Shown here: positions 42,768-51,156 of the stretch, in pieces
Layout of the letters: every line of letters starts with the position of its first letter
Numbering within the stretch: the stretch's first letter is position 1
Assembly: GCA_030606285.1 (NCBI GenBank)
Contig: JAUWGS010000003.1
Span: 1 to 64,000, forward strand
Direction of reading: 5' to 3'
Source: Planctomycetales bacterium
Lineage (GTDB): Bacteria; 4484-113
Length of the DNA stretch: 64,000 bases
Translations under genes and position numbers: made by a program
Notes under the pieces: model-generated
The model's database searches: none
Told to the model about the DNA's origin: nothing
What the model saw: the letters and a program-made list of their open reading frames with translations, nothing else

Positions 42768-45700
42768 TCAGTACTGGTTCAGCCCCCCAATGTGCGGCGG
42801 TGGAAGCGTAATGGTAAGCCAGGTCCTGTTGCTCTCGTATCCATTCACCGTCACATAGACGTTGCCGGTTTCCACACCGGCCGGCACGAATACGCCTATC
42901 TGTGTGGACTGCCACATCGCGTCCGTGCCCGGCACCTCGACGCCATTGTGGAACCACACTGAACCTGCACTAGAGTCGCTACCGAAGCTGGTACCGAATA
43001 TCGTCAGCAGCTTCCCAACATACGCGCGGCTGGACGAGAGCATGGTGATGTGCGGCACAGGAGTGAACTCGACTCCGTTGCTGACACCCACTTCCGTGGT
43101 GACCTTCACCGGCCCGGCAGTGACCCCTTCAGGAACAACAACCTCTATGGCCTGGGTGCTCCAGGAAACCACACTCAACGCCTGGAGACCGTTGAATGTG
43201 ACGTAGCCGCTGCCCTGCTCGGCCAGAAACCCGCTCCCGTGAACAATGATCGTCTCGCCGACAACTTGAGCATCAGGTTCCAGGTGGTCAACCATCGGCT
43301 CAATCACGAAATCGTTGTCCGAAGCAACAGAGGCGCTGCCGATCACAACGAAAACCGGTCCGATGACAGCACCGGCAGGAACCGTGCACGAGATGTAGTT
43401 CTTGTACCAGCTGCCGACTTCAGCGTCGACCAGATCTCCCTCACCCGTGAAGCACACCTTATCCGTGATAGGATTATAAGCATCGTCGCCGTTTGCGATG
43501 AAGTTGTTCCCGCTGATTTCCAGCGTCGAACCCGCTGTGGCACTGAACGGCCAGAACGAGTTCACCTGCTGATTCTGGACGATGAGGTTCACCTCATCGC
43601 TCGCAGTCAAGGGGAACTCGTCGTATGCAGTCACCCGGAAGGCATTGTCCCCACCGTGAATCTCAAGCGTGTCGAACTCAAACGTGTAAGGCGGGATAGA
43701 GTCGGTACCGGCGGGCTCGTCGTTCACGTAAAGCTCCACCTTGCTGATATCGACATCGTCACTGGCGGTTGCTGCAATAGTAATCGTCCCGCTCACAACG
43801 TCGTTGTCTTGGTGCGAGGTCAGAGTGACCGTTGGCGGATTGGTTGACTTCACGAGACGGAAGTCATCGATGTACCAGCCTTCGTTGTTCACCGTGTTGT
43901 TGGATTCCATCAGAAATACGACCTGGATGGACTTCCCGAGATAGTCGTCGAGCAGGAGATTCTCCAGCTTCCACTCATATTGACCGAAGGTGTATGATGC
44001 CAGAACGTGGTATTCGCCGTCACCCAGGTTCACGGTGACGTAGCCAGCATCCCAGGGGCCGGAAAAGACATGCCGGTGGTAGAACTTCACCCGCGCGTGC
44101 TCGATGCCCGAAAGGTCGAAAACCGGGGAAAACAGCAGGTCGTATTCGCTGTTGCCGTAGGAGCCATCACCCGTGTCGCCCATCTTGAACGAATGGGTGG
44201 GGCTATAGCTTTCCTCTGTAGACAAATGCCAGCTTGTAGGCCCGCTTTCATCGAGCTCCCACCACCCGCTCGTGCCGCTCTCGAAGTCGGTGAAGTAGTC
44301 GGGCGCCAGCGCGGTGTTGGAGACCGTAACGGTAACCGTGGCAGTGGCGCGCTGCGCCTGGTCATCGTATGCCACAGCCCGCAATTCGTAAGTCGTGTTC
44401 GGGAACTTGCTCGTGTCCCAGGTCGTCGAGAAAGGCGACGTTGTATCAATCGCCAGAAGGTAATCGCCGACGTAGAAGTACACCTTGAGCACGCTTCCAT
44501 CGCTGTCGGTAACATTCACGCTATAGGTGACCAGACCGTCAACTGTGGAGCCGTCCTCCGGGGAGGTGATGGATATCGTTGGGACGCTGCCGAGGTTGGA
44601 ACCCAGCGCAGCCCCGGCGTCGAGCCTGCGTATGGTGGTATTGTCCCATTCCGAGTCCGGCAGATCCACGCCCGATCCTTCCAGTATCGCGCGGACCTCA
44701 CCAACTGACAGGTCGGGGTGCGCTTCCATCAATAGCGCGCCAGTACCTGCAACGTGGGGCGCTGACATGCTCGTGCCGGCTAGAGTCCAGTAAGACTGGG
44801 GATTGTAGTAGTAGGTTGACTTAACACCATCACCAGGCGCAGCAATGTCCAGCCAGGGGCCGTAGTTGCTGAAATCCGAGCGATGGTCTTGCCCCTCTGT
44901 TGAGCCGACCGCTATTACGGCCTGGTAGCCTGCCGGATACCACGGCTTCGTCAAAGCCTTATTACCCGCCGCAGCCACCAGCAGAACGCCTTCATCGTAG
45001 GCATCGGTCAGGGCGTCGCTGAGCGCCCTCGAAAGCCAGCTGCCAGCGAAGCTCATATTCACCACATCCGAGCCCAGTTCCGCAGCCAGTGTGATCGCCT
45101 GGATAGCGCGCGAGTAGTAGAGCAGCTCGTCTGAGGAGAATATTTTGATCGGTATGATGTCTGCTTCGAATGCCACGCCGACTACACCCGTCGCGTTGTC
45201 ACCAACCGCTGCGGCCGTCCCTGCTACGTGCGTGCCGTGGCCCGCTTCATCGTTGGGGATGTTGTCCTCATCCACCAGGTCGAGGTTCTCATCCGGCCAG
45301 TAGTCAGGCGGATGCATCACGTTATCGTTCAGATCTTCATGGTCCGGCACAGACGTCGGGGAGTTCCCATCGTATCGGATGCCGGTGTCGATTACGGCTA
45401 TCTTGATTCCACTACCCGTTGCTATATCCCACGCAGCCTCGGCGTTTATCTTCTCAATCCCCCACAGGTTGTCGGGATAGTACGGGTCGTTCGGGACATA
45501 ATCCAGCTCAAAGCGCCCGTCGTACTCGGTGTACTCAATCTCCCGGGAGTACGACGCGGGAAGCTCTTCGAGGAGCTGTGAGGCGCGTTCGGCGGAATCG
45601 ACCGCGAAACACGCCCAGTTGACCTCTCGCACGTAGGCTTCCTGCTCGATATCCAGGCCATACTGCTCTGCAAGATGGCGCGCGAAAAGCGCAGGCGCGG

Positions 45701-45971
45701 TGTTCTGGTAAAGCACGGAGGGCGGCAGGCTGCCACTTCCCGTGCCAGCGCCACGTGGAGGGGCTGCGTCGCTCGCGAACTTCACGATTATCCTGTCGGG
45801 GTAGTAATCCCGCTGTATATCAACCCCGGCTGCTCGCACCGGGGATATCTCCAGAGTGAGGGGCGCAACGCCCTGGCGCTTGCCGCATGCGACTGCGAGT
45901 ATGAGCACGGAAAAGACTCCGATGGCAAGCGCAGCAACCCTGCGAGACAGATGTCCCTTTGGCGTACCCAC
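42768..45971 (-). CDS. Subtilisin-family (S8) protease lipoprotein with Ig-like, MAM-like and TIG domains
   Basis: 1067-residue surface protease. GTG 45971 gives the signal peptide and Cys29 (LAVAC); a TATAAT ends 11 bases upstream, so the mRNA is nearly leaderless. Propeptide-like region ~50-160. Catalytic triad Asp195 (VIDTGIRYDG), His245 (AGHGTHVAG), Ser401 (GTSMSAPHVAG), oxyanion Asn337 (AAAGN). C-terminal modules: Big_9-type Ig domain (ISITSPEDGSTVDG), a carbohydrate-binding/MAM-like domain (YFTDFESGTSGWWELDESG... GWYIDDFRLVK), a second Big_9 domain and three TIG domains. The last 11 residues are LPPPHIGGLNQY-like (ends GGLNQY), shared with two other proteases. Likely degrades extracellular protein. 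Confidence 0.88.
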   Translation of the reverse strand: MGTPKGHLSRRVAALAIGVFSVLILAVACGKRQGVAPLTLEISPVRAAGVDIQRDYYPDRIIVKFASDAAPPRGAGTGSGSLPPSVLYQNTAPALFARHLAEQYGLDIEQEAYVREVNWACFAVDSAERASQLLEELPASYSREIEYTEYDGRFELDYVPNDPYYPDNLWGIEKINAEAAWDIATGSGIKIAVIDTGIRYDGNSPTSVPDHEDLNDNVMHPPDYWPDENLDLVDEDNIPNDEAGHGTHVAGTAAAVGDNATGVVGVAFEADIIPIKIFSSDELLYYSRAIQAITLAAELGSDVVNMSFAGSWLSRALSDALTDAYDEGVLLVAAAGNKALTKPWYPAGYQAVIAVGSTEGQDHRSDFSNYGPWLDIAAPGDGVKSTYYYNPQSYWTLAGTSMSAPHVAGTGALLMEAHPDLSVGEVRAILEGSGVDLPDSEWDNTTIRRLDAGAALGSNLGSVPTISITSPEDGSTVDGLVTYSVNVTDSDGSVLKVYFYVGDYLLAIDTTSPFSTTWDTSKFPNTTYELRAVAYDDQAQRATATVTVTVSNTALAPDYFTDFESGTSGWWELDESGPTSWHLSTEESYSPTHSFKMGDTGDGSYGNSEYDLLFSPVFDLSGIEHARVKFYHRHVFSGPWDAGYVTVNLGDGEYHVLASYTFGQYEWKLENLLLDDYLGKSIQVVFLMESNNTVNNEGWYIDDFRLVKSTNPPTVTLTSHQDNDVVSGTITIAATASDDVDISKVELYVNDEPAGTDSIPPYTFEFDTLEIHGGDNAFRVTAYDEFPLTASDEVNLIVQNQQVNSFWPFSATAGSTLEISGNNFIANGDDAYNPITDKVCFTGEGDLVDAEVGSWYKNYISCTVPAGAVIGPVFVVIGSASVASDNDFVIEPMVDHLEPDAQVVGETIIVHGSGFLAEQGSGYVTFNGLQALSVVSWSTQAIEVVVPEGVTAGPVKVTTEVGVSNGVEFTPVPHITMLSSSRAYVGKLLTIFGTSFGSDSSAGSVWFHNGVEVPGTDAMWQSTQIGVFVPAGVETGNVYVTVNGYESNRTWLTITLPPPHIGGLNQY

Positions 45972-45981
45972 GTTCGCTTCT

Positions 45982-45987
45982 ATTATA
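45982..45987 (-). promoter_or_regulatory. -10 element of the S8 protease gene (near-leaderless)
   Basis: Perfect TATAAT on the minus strand, 11 bases from GTG 45971. It lies inside what would be coding sequence if the upstream in-frame ATG at 46085 were used, which argues for the GTG. Confidence 0.5.
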
Positions 45988-46047
45988 CCGTCGCGGCGCG
46001 GCCTGTGATACACAGGAAGGCCGGAGAGCAGTTCTAGTGGCAGTGGC

Positions 46048-47340
46048 TCAGGCCTGAATCCTGGGAGTTCGCCAGACCGTCTCATCGTGGTCCGGCCCTA
46101 GCGAGAGCATTCTGACGGGAACGCCCACTTCCCGTTCAATGAAATCCACGAACCGTGTAAGCTGAGGCGGCAGATCCTCCTCTGCGCGCAGCCCGGAAAC
46201 AGGGCCTCCCCACCCGTCAAACTCCTCATAGACCGGTTCGCACTGTGATAGCCGCTCGTTGGAGACCTCAGTGGCTGTCAGGACGTTTCCGTTCTTGCGG
46301 TAGGCGTTGACGACCCTCACGGTCTCCAGGCCGTCCAGCACGTCGATCTTCGTAAGGGCAAGCTCGGTACACCCGTGTATTCTCAAGGTGTAGCGTAACA
46401 GTACCAGGTCAAGCCACCCACATCTTCGCGGTCGCCCGGTGGTTGTTCCATACTCAAGGCCTTTCTCCCGCAGATGGTCGCCGAGGTCGCCGGTAAGCTC
46501 GCTGGGGAACGCGCCGTTGCCAACACGGGTTGTGTAGGCTTTGGAGACGCCGATGACCTTTGTAATATCGTTAACCGAGATTCCCGTGCCCAGACAGGCT
46601 CCGGCGGCCACAGTGTGCGAACTCGTCACAAAGGGATAAGTGCCATAGTCAATATCCAGCAGCGCGCCCTGCGCACCCTCACACAATACCGCCCGTCCTT
46701 CATCGATGTATCCGCGCACCATCTCCACAGAGCTGACTACGAGCGGCCCTATCGTTTCGCCAGCGCGCATAAGGTCATCGTAAACGCTGTCCACCGAGTA
46801 TGTCTCGTCGCGGTTGTAGACACCACGTATCAGGGCATTCTTGAATTCTATAGCCGTTGCCAGCCGCTCCTTCAGGACGGACGGGCGCAGCAGATCGCCC
46901 ATCTGTATGCCGAGCCTTGCGGCCTTGTCCGCGTAGCAAGGACCAATTCCCTGCTTTGTCGTGCCGATTGCACGGCCGCCAAGCCGCTCCTCCTCCAGCT
47001 CTTCCAGGAAGATATGGTAAGGCATGACGAGGTGCGCGTGACTGCCAATGCGAAGGTTATCACCCCACAGGCCCCGCTCTTGCAGGAACTCGATCTCGCT
47101 GAGCAGCCTCGTTGGATTCACCACCATGCCGTCAGCCATCAGACAGGTGTGGTCGCGGTACAGTATCGCCGAGGGCAGCAGGTTGAACTTGTAGGTTTCA
47201 CCACGGGTCTTTACCGTGTGTCCGGCGTTGCTGCCGCCCTGAAAGCGCACCACAAGGTCGAATTGGGGTCCCAGGTAATGTGTGAGCTTGCCTTTGCCTT
47301 CGTCGCCCCACTGGGAACCGACTATAACGACCACCGTCAT
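46048..47340 (-). CDS. purA: Adenylosuccinate synthetase (PurA)
   Basis: Converts IMP to adenylosuccinate with GTP and aspartate. 430 residues beginning VVVIVGSQWGDEGKGKLTHY (P-loop), then RFQGGSNAGHTV, GTTKQGIGPCYADKAAR, CEGAQGALLDIDYGTYPFVT and TTTGRPRRCGWLD. All family motifs intact. ATG 47340 has GGGAGG; a TACAAT at 47372-47377 is the likely -10. Flanked by secreted-protein genes but typical housekeeping in composition. Confidence 0.97.
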   Translation of the reverse strand: MTVVVIVGSQWGDEGKGKLTHYLGPQFDLVVRFQGGSNAGHTVKTRGETYKFNLLPSAILYRDHTCLMADGMVVNPTRLLSEIEFLQERGLWGDNLRIGSHAHLVMPYHIFLEELEEERLGGRAIGTTKQGIGPCYADKAARLGIQMGDLLRPSVLKERLATAIEFKNALIRGVYNRDETYSVDSVYDDLMRAGETIGPLVVSSVEMVRGYIDEGRAVLCEGAQGALLDIDYGTYPFVTSSHTVAAGACLGTGISVNDITKVIGVSKAYTTRVGNGAFPSELTGDLGDHLREKGLEYGTTTGRPRRCGWLDLVLLRYTLRIHGCTELALTKIDVLDGLETVRVVNAYRKNGNVLTATEVSNERLSQCEPVYEEFDGWGGPVSGLRAEEDLPPQLTRFVDFIEREVGVPVRMLSLGPDHDETVWRTPRIQA

Positions 47341-47371
47341 AGGCCTTTCCTCCCTGCGATTTGAAAATGCT

Positions 47372-47377
47372 ATTGTA
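47372..47377 (-). promoter_or_regulatory. -10 element of purA
   Basis: TACAAT on the minus strand, 32 bases before ATG 47340; no TG extension or clear -35. Confidence 0.4.
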
Positions 47378-47423
47378 GTGGTGCCTTATCAGAGGGTCAA
47401 CTTGCAGTGCTGCCAGGATAAGC

Positions 47424-47429
47424 TATAAT
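47424..47429 (+). promoter_or_regulatory. -10 element of bshB1-like gene
   Basis: Perfect TATAAT 73 bases upstream of ATG 47502, divergent from purA. Confidence 0.45.
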
Positions 47430-47501
47430 CAGTGAAATTATGCATCTGCGCGCAATGTTGGCGAAGCGCCCGATAGAACCGTTACACAATGGGAGGCAGT
47501 G

Positions 47502-48278
47502 ATGACCCAGCCGGGCATTCTTCGCCAGACGTATCCCCAGCAGCCGCTCCCCGAGGACTTCGCTGCGAACGTACTGGTCTTCTCGCCACATCCTGACGAC
47601 GCCGAGATAGGGACGGGCGGCGTTATAGCCAAGATGAAGGATTCCGGCGCCACTACCGCTATCGTGGATCTGACCGAAGGCGAGATGAGTACCGGCGGCT
47701 CACTGGAAGAGCGTAGAGAGGAATGCAAGCGGGCGGCGGCAATCCTCCAGCTGGATTTTAGGGGCACGCTGGGACTCCCCGACTGCGGCCTGGACGACAC
47801 GATGGAATATCGCCTCGCTCTGGCGCGCGTTATCTGCAGACTGCGTCCCGAGATTATCTTCGCGCCGTACTACGGACAGGCTCCGGGGCGTGGGCGCGGA
47901 CACAATGATCACATCAAGACCGGTTTGCTCGCCAGCCATGCCTTCAACTACGCACACCTGGAGAAACTGAACCTGGGACATCCCTCGCATCAGGCACAGG
48001 CGCTGTTCTACTACTTTCTGCCGCCCAGTGTGACACCGACGTTCATCGTGCCGGTAGACGATTACTACGACAAGTGGATCGATTCCGTCATGACCCACAG
48101 CACGCAGTTCGGTGACCCTGAGAAGAATCCCCAGATGAGAGCATTCTTTGAGGGCATCGCCCGGCAATACGGTCGGCTCGTGAGATGCAAATACGCGCAA
48201 GCCTTCTTGAGTGAGACCCCGCTCGGCATTGCGGATCCGCTGAAGCTTGTCCAAGACTGGTACCAGCCAAACACTTAG
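47502..48278 (+). CDS. bshB1: PIG-L/LmbE deacetylase, BshB1-like (bacillithiol biosynthesis)
   Basis: Zinc-dependent N-acetylglucosaminyl deacetylase. VLVFSPHPDDAEIGTGG holds the HPDD zinc motif, GRGHNDHIKTG supplies further His/Asp, and DLTEGEMSTGGS with LGLPDCGL matches BshB1 closely. In bacillithiol synthesis it removes acetate from GlcNAc-malate. BshA and BshC are not in the window. GGGAGG precedes ATG 47502; GTG 47499 is an alternative. 258 aa. Convergent with the SpoIID-like gene, overlapping by four bases. A role in another sugar pathway cannot be excluded. Confidence 0.82.
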   Translation: MTQPGILRQTYPQQPLPEDFAANVLVFSPHPDDAEIGTGGVIAKMKDSGATTAIVDLTEGEMSTGGSLEERREECKRAAAILQLDFRGTLGLPDCGLDDTMEYRLALARVICRLRPEIIFAPYYGQAPGRGRGHNDHIKTGLLASHAFNYAHLEKLNLGHPSHQAQALFYYFLPPSVTPTFIVPVDDYYDKWIDSVMTHSTQFGDPEKNPQMRAFFEGIARQYGRLVRCKYAQAFLSETPLGIADPLKLVQDWYQPNT

Positions 48279-49660
48279 AATCCGGGCATGCGGCCGATCT
48301 CGCTCAGCTCAGAGATTTCCACACCTGAGTAGTAGTGATGGATTATCTCACGCCAGCCGGCTCCATGCTCCGCCATATATTTAGCGCCGTACTGCGACAT
48401 GCCCAGGCCGTGCCCGTAGCCCCCGCCGACGAAGCGTACTTTCTCCACCTGTTGCACGCGCGCTAGCACATAGTGCGTGCCTGTCAGCCGCCGCGCCTTT
48501 CGCCCATTAGTCACGACGCATCCGCGCACCTTCACTTCGGTCTCATCTCCCGCCGAAACCAGCTTCGTGCGCATCCAGTGCTGGAGTTCGACCAGCCCTT
48601 CAGCCTCTCCGCCTACGAGTTCAATCCGGAAGCGCGGACTGCGCAGTATGTCGACTCCAAGCAGGCTGCGCGTCTGCGAGGGCGTTAATTCCACTCGCGC
48701 GCGGCTTCCCGCGAACACAACCCGGAATCCATCTCTCACTTCCGGCGCGGGCACCGTTTGAATGTCCTTTAGGCTACCCACTGCAAAGCCGCCACTGTCC
48801 AGAATCCCGCCAAGCTCCTCTAGTGTGTATTCCAGCTTCCAAGCGTCGTAGGGGGAGTTCTCCGGGCTCTCAACGCCAACGAGATAGGCCTGCGGGCCAT
48901 CCCGCGTGTGACCGCCCGAGCATGCATGGTAATAGGCGATGATGGGGTCGCTGTTGTACGTGATCACCATTCCAGCGGTCGCAGTGATTGCGGCATCGGA
49001 GGCGGGATGCTCTTTCGCAACTCCGAGGTAAACCTGATCGCTGACATCAGCGGTTACATCGTAGGGCGTGTTCTTTCTGGCGCTTGCGCGCTGAACCGCG
49101 TAGGTACGCGCCGCTACTGCTTGTGCCTTCACCGCTTCAGGCGGCCACAGTGCTGGCACTTCAGCGGGCACCACCCCGCGCAGGTAGTCCTCAAGCTCCA
49201 CCACGTTGAGCAGCAATACCCCGCCGCGTGAACTGACGCGCAGATGCATTGTCCCGCGATAACCGACGTTCTGGAAGCGCAGCAGGCCGCCTTGTTGCGG
49301 AGCCAGTTCCAGCTCTGCACCGGAGAAGCTGCCTGACACATCACTGACTGTTATCCGTGCTGCTCCGACAGCGACCGTCACCGGCGGGATCAATCTACCG
49401 AACTCACTTCCATCCGGCTTGCTGACGGCAATCGCAGTATCGCACCCGATTGCCAGACGCGGGAGATGCGCACTCAGCAACACCCGGAGAAGCAGCGGCT
49501 TGCCCTCACGTTGCAGATCCCCGGCCAAGACGTGTTCCTCATCCTCACGCTCGCTTTCAATCTCCTCTCCGCCGCCGCCCGCAGGCCCCACTTCAGCCGC
49601 GTAAACCACCGGAACACCGACCAAGGCAAGGAAAAGCACAAGCACAACAAGGAGCCGCAT
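48275..49660 (-). CDS. SpoIID/LytB-domain protein, exported (putative peptidoglycan lytic enzyme)
   Basis: 461 residues from ATG 49660, with signal peptide RLLVVLVLFLALVGVPVVYA. After an acidic linker and a beta domain comes the SpoIID fold: EDYLRGVVPAEVPALWPPEA (with the catalytic-type Glu), VKAQAVAARTYA, YYHACSGGHT and the C-terminal FVGGGYGHGLGMSQYGA. In sporulating Firmicutes SpoIID is a lytic transglycosylase acting on denuded glycan; non-spore-formers use relatives for cell-wall remodelling. An extended -10 (TGCTAGAAT) ends eight bases before the ATG, so the mRNA should be leaderless; upstream in-frame starts would cross that promoter. Confidence 0.85.
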   Translation of the reverse strand: MRLLVVLVLFLALVGVPVVYAAEVGPAGGGGEEIESEREDEEHVLAGDLQREGKPLLLRVLLSAHLPRLAIGCDTAIAVSKPDGSEFGRLIPPVTVAVGAARITVSDVSGSFSGAELELAPQQGGLLRFQNVGYRGTMHLRVSSRGGVLLLNVVELEDYLRGVVPAEVPALWPPEAVKAQAVAARTYAVQRASARKNTPYDVTADVSDQVYLGVAKEHPASDAAITATAGMVITYNSDPIIAYYHACSGGHTRDGPQAYLVGVESPENSPYDAWKLEYTLEELGGILDSGGFAVGSLKDIQTVPAPEVRDGFRVVFAGSRARVELTPSQTRSLLGVDILRSPRFRIELVGGEAEGLVELQHWMRTKLVSAGDETEVKVRGCVVTNGRKARRLTGTHYVLARVQQVEKVRFVGGGYGHGLGMSQYGAKYMAEHGAGWREIIHHYYSGVEISELSEIGRMPGF

Positions 49661-49667
49661 GCAACAT

Positions 49668-49676
49668 ATTCTAGCA
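49668..49676 (-). promoter_or_regulatory. Extended -10 of the SpoIID-like gene (leaderless)
   Basis: TGCTAGAAT on the minus strand; the expected transcription start falls at the A of ATG 49660. Confidence 0.55.
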
Positions 49677-49697
49677 GGCTGCGGCTCGTAGGCGCGA

Positions 49698-49706
49698 TGG
49701 TATAAT
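49698..49706 (+). promoter_or_regulatory. Extended -10 promoter of the 49798 lipoprotein gene
   Basis: TGGTATAAT, facing away from the SpoIID promoter 22 bases to its left. Transcription from here would produce an ~85-base leader containing two strong hairpins. Confidence 0.55.
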
Positions 49707-49712
49707 TTCGTG

Positions 49713-49797
49713 CCGAGTCCGATGAATCCCGCAGCCCCGCAGGGGATTTGCGGAGCATCGTAAAAAGGCAGGGCGGTGTCGCCCGAAGGGGATATGG
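49713..49797 (+). promoter_or_regulatory. Structured 5' leader, possible regulatory RNA
   Basis: Two hairpins can form. The first (49720-49760) has three stacked stems separated by short internal loops: CGATG/CATCG, CCGC/GCGG and CCCC/GGGG with a GCA tip. The second (49771-49784) is GGGCG/CGCCC with a GTGT loop. The GAAGGGGAT ribosome-binding site begins directly after the second hairpin. I cannot match it to a known riboswitch class. Confidence 0.4.
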
Positions 49798-50367
49798 ATG
49801 AGAGCAGCACCGGTTGCAGTTGTTCTGGCACTGATGTGCGCCGTACTCGGCTGCCAGAAACCCGACCCTTACCGGGAGTTCCTGAAGGACGAGAGTTTCG
49901 GACTGGGCACGCCCCTGGGAAGCCACTACTCGAAGGTCGAGGAGAGAATCGCCGAATCACTCGGGCAACGCATAGCGGATAACAACGTTTCGCGCGACAG
50001 CCGGTACTTCGAGTTCCGGGATGTCTACGCCAACTACAGCTTCATCATCGGAGATATTAACCAGGACAACCGGGTGGATGTAATCATAATCTTCATCAAC
50101 AGCGATATGAACATAGACTTCTTCGCGAGCAAGTTCGCAAGTGAATTCCCGAATATACGCACAAAGACAGGTGTCACACTGGGAACCACCTCTCGCGAGG
50201 TGCTCAACTACTACAAATTCGGTGAACACGGCACGCGCAAAATGCTCATCGAGACACACAATGCGCACCTGCTATTCAACATGAAGAGCTCGACAGTGAT
50301 TGGCTTTCAACTGGCAGATGATTTCGCGTTCAGCATGCCCGTCTTCACGCTGAAGGGACGCAATTAG
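49798..50367 (+). CDS. Small lipoprotein of unknown function
   Basis: 189 residues. Signal peptide with lipobox VLGC (VVLALMCAVLGC). The mature part is a compact alpha/beta protein (FEFRDVYANYSFIIGDINQD; VDVIIIFINSDMNIDFFAS; FASEFPNIRTKTGVTLGTTS; EVLNYYKFGEHG). The repeated motif of beta strands with GDINQDNRVDV recalls calcium-type loops but is not a dockerin. No family recognised. GAAGGGG lies seven bases before ATG 49798. Confidence 0.6.
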   Translation: MRAAPVAVVLALMCAVLGCQKPDPYREFLKDESFGLGTPLGSHYSKVEERIAESLGQRIADNNVSRDSRYFEFRDVYANYSFIIGDINQDNRVDVIIIFINSDMNIDFFASKFASEFPNIRTKTGVTLGTTSREVLNYYKFGEHGTRKMLIETHNAHLLFNMKSSTVIGFQLADDFAFSMPVFTLKGRN

Positions 50368-50380
50368 CCGGATCGAAGGC

Positions 50381-51156
50381 TCAATACTGCTGCACCCCAC
50401 CCAAGATGGGCGGGGGTAGTATTACTATCAGGAGTACACCATCCGAGTCCACATCGTTTACCCTCACAACGACTTCACCACGCTGCGAGCCTTCCGGTAG
50501 AATGACTACAATCTCCGAGTCGCTCCAGCTTACGATGTCTTCCGGCGCGGCTTCGACGGGTCCGGCGAATGTGATTGTGCTGCCGCCCTGTTCGTCCCCG
50601 AAGCTGGTTCCGGTAATGGCTATCTCGTTGCCCGGCCAGGTGCGGTTCGGGTTAAGCCCGGTGATGTTCGGCTTGGGCGTAAAGAGAACACCGTTGCTGG
50701 CGCCCGATGTGACGGTCACCGTCAGGTCTGACTGGATGACCTCGGGCGGGATAGTAACCTCAATCGCGTTGGTCTCCCAGGATACAACGGTCGCCTCGAG
50801 ACCGCCGATGTCTACGGAGCTATCCTCGTTGGCCGATACTCCAAACCCGGTTCCCTCAATGGTGATGTTGCCCCCTATCTCCTGGGCCGGAGGATTAAGC
50901 GCGTCTATGTGCGGAAGCATGGTGAAGTCGAAGCTGGAGGTGACCTCTGCGCCGTTAATGTCCACCTTGATCGGCCCGGTCACCGCACCGTCGGGAACGA
51001 TCGCTTCGATTTCTTCTTCCTGCCAGTCAGTCACCGTCGCCACGCTCCAGCCAGAAGCACCGCTGAAGAAAACTTTATCCGTCGAACCATTGTAAGTGTC
51101 ACCGCTTCCGGCCAAAAAGTAGGTTCCGTAAATGGTGACCATTGTTCCGGTGATTC
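50381..51156 (+). repeat. Direct repeat copy A (3' end of the C1 protease gene)
   Basis: Aligns without gaps to 53130-53905 at a constant offset of 2749 bases, beginning exactly at the stop codons. About 85 bases from 50661 are identical, and similarity falls toward both sides. Encodes the TIG domains and C-terminal tail. Confidence 0.85.

Noticed and set aside
49713-49797. Cyclic-di-GMP, glycine or fluoride riboswitch in the structured leader
   Set aside because: Local resemblance (for example GCCCGAAGGGG) but the conserved cores of these classes are absent.
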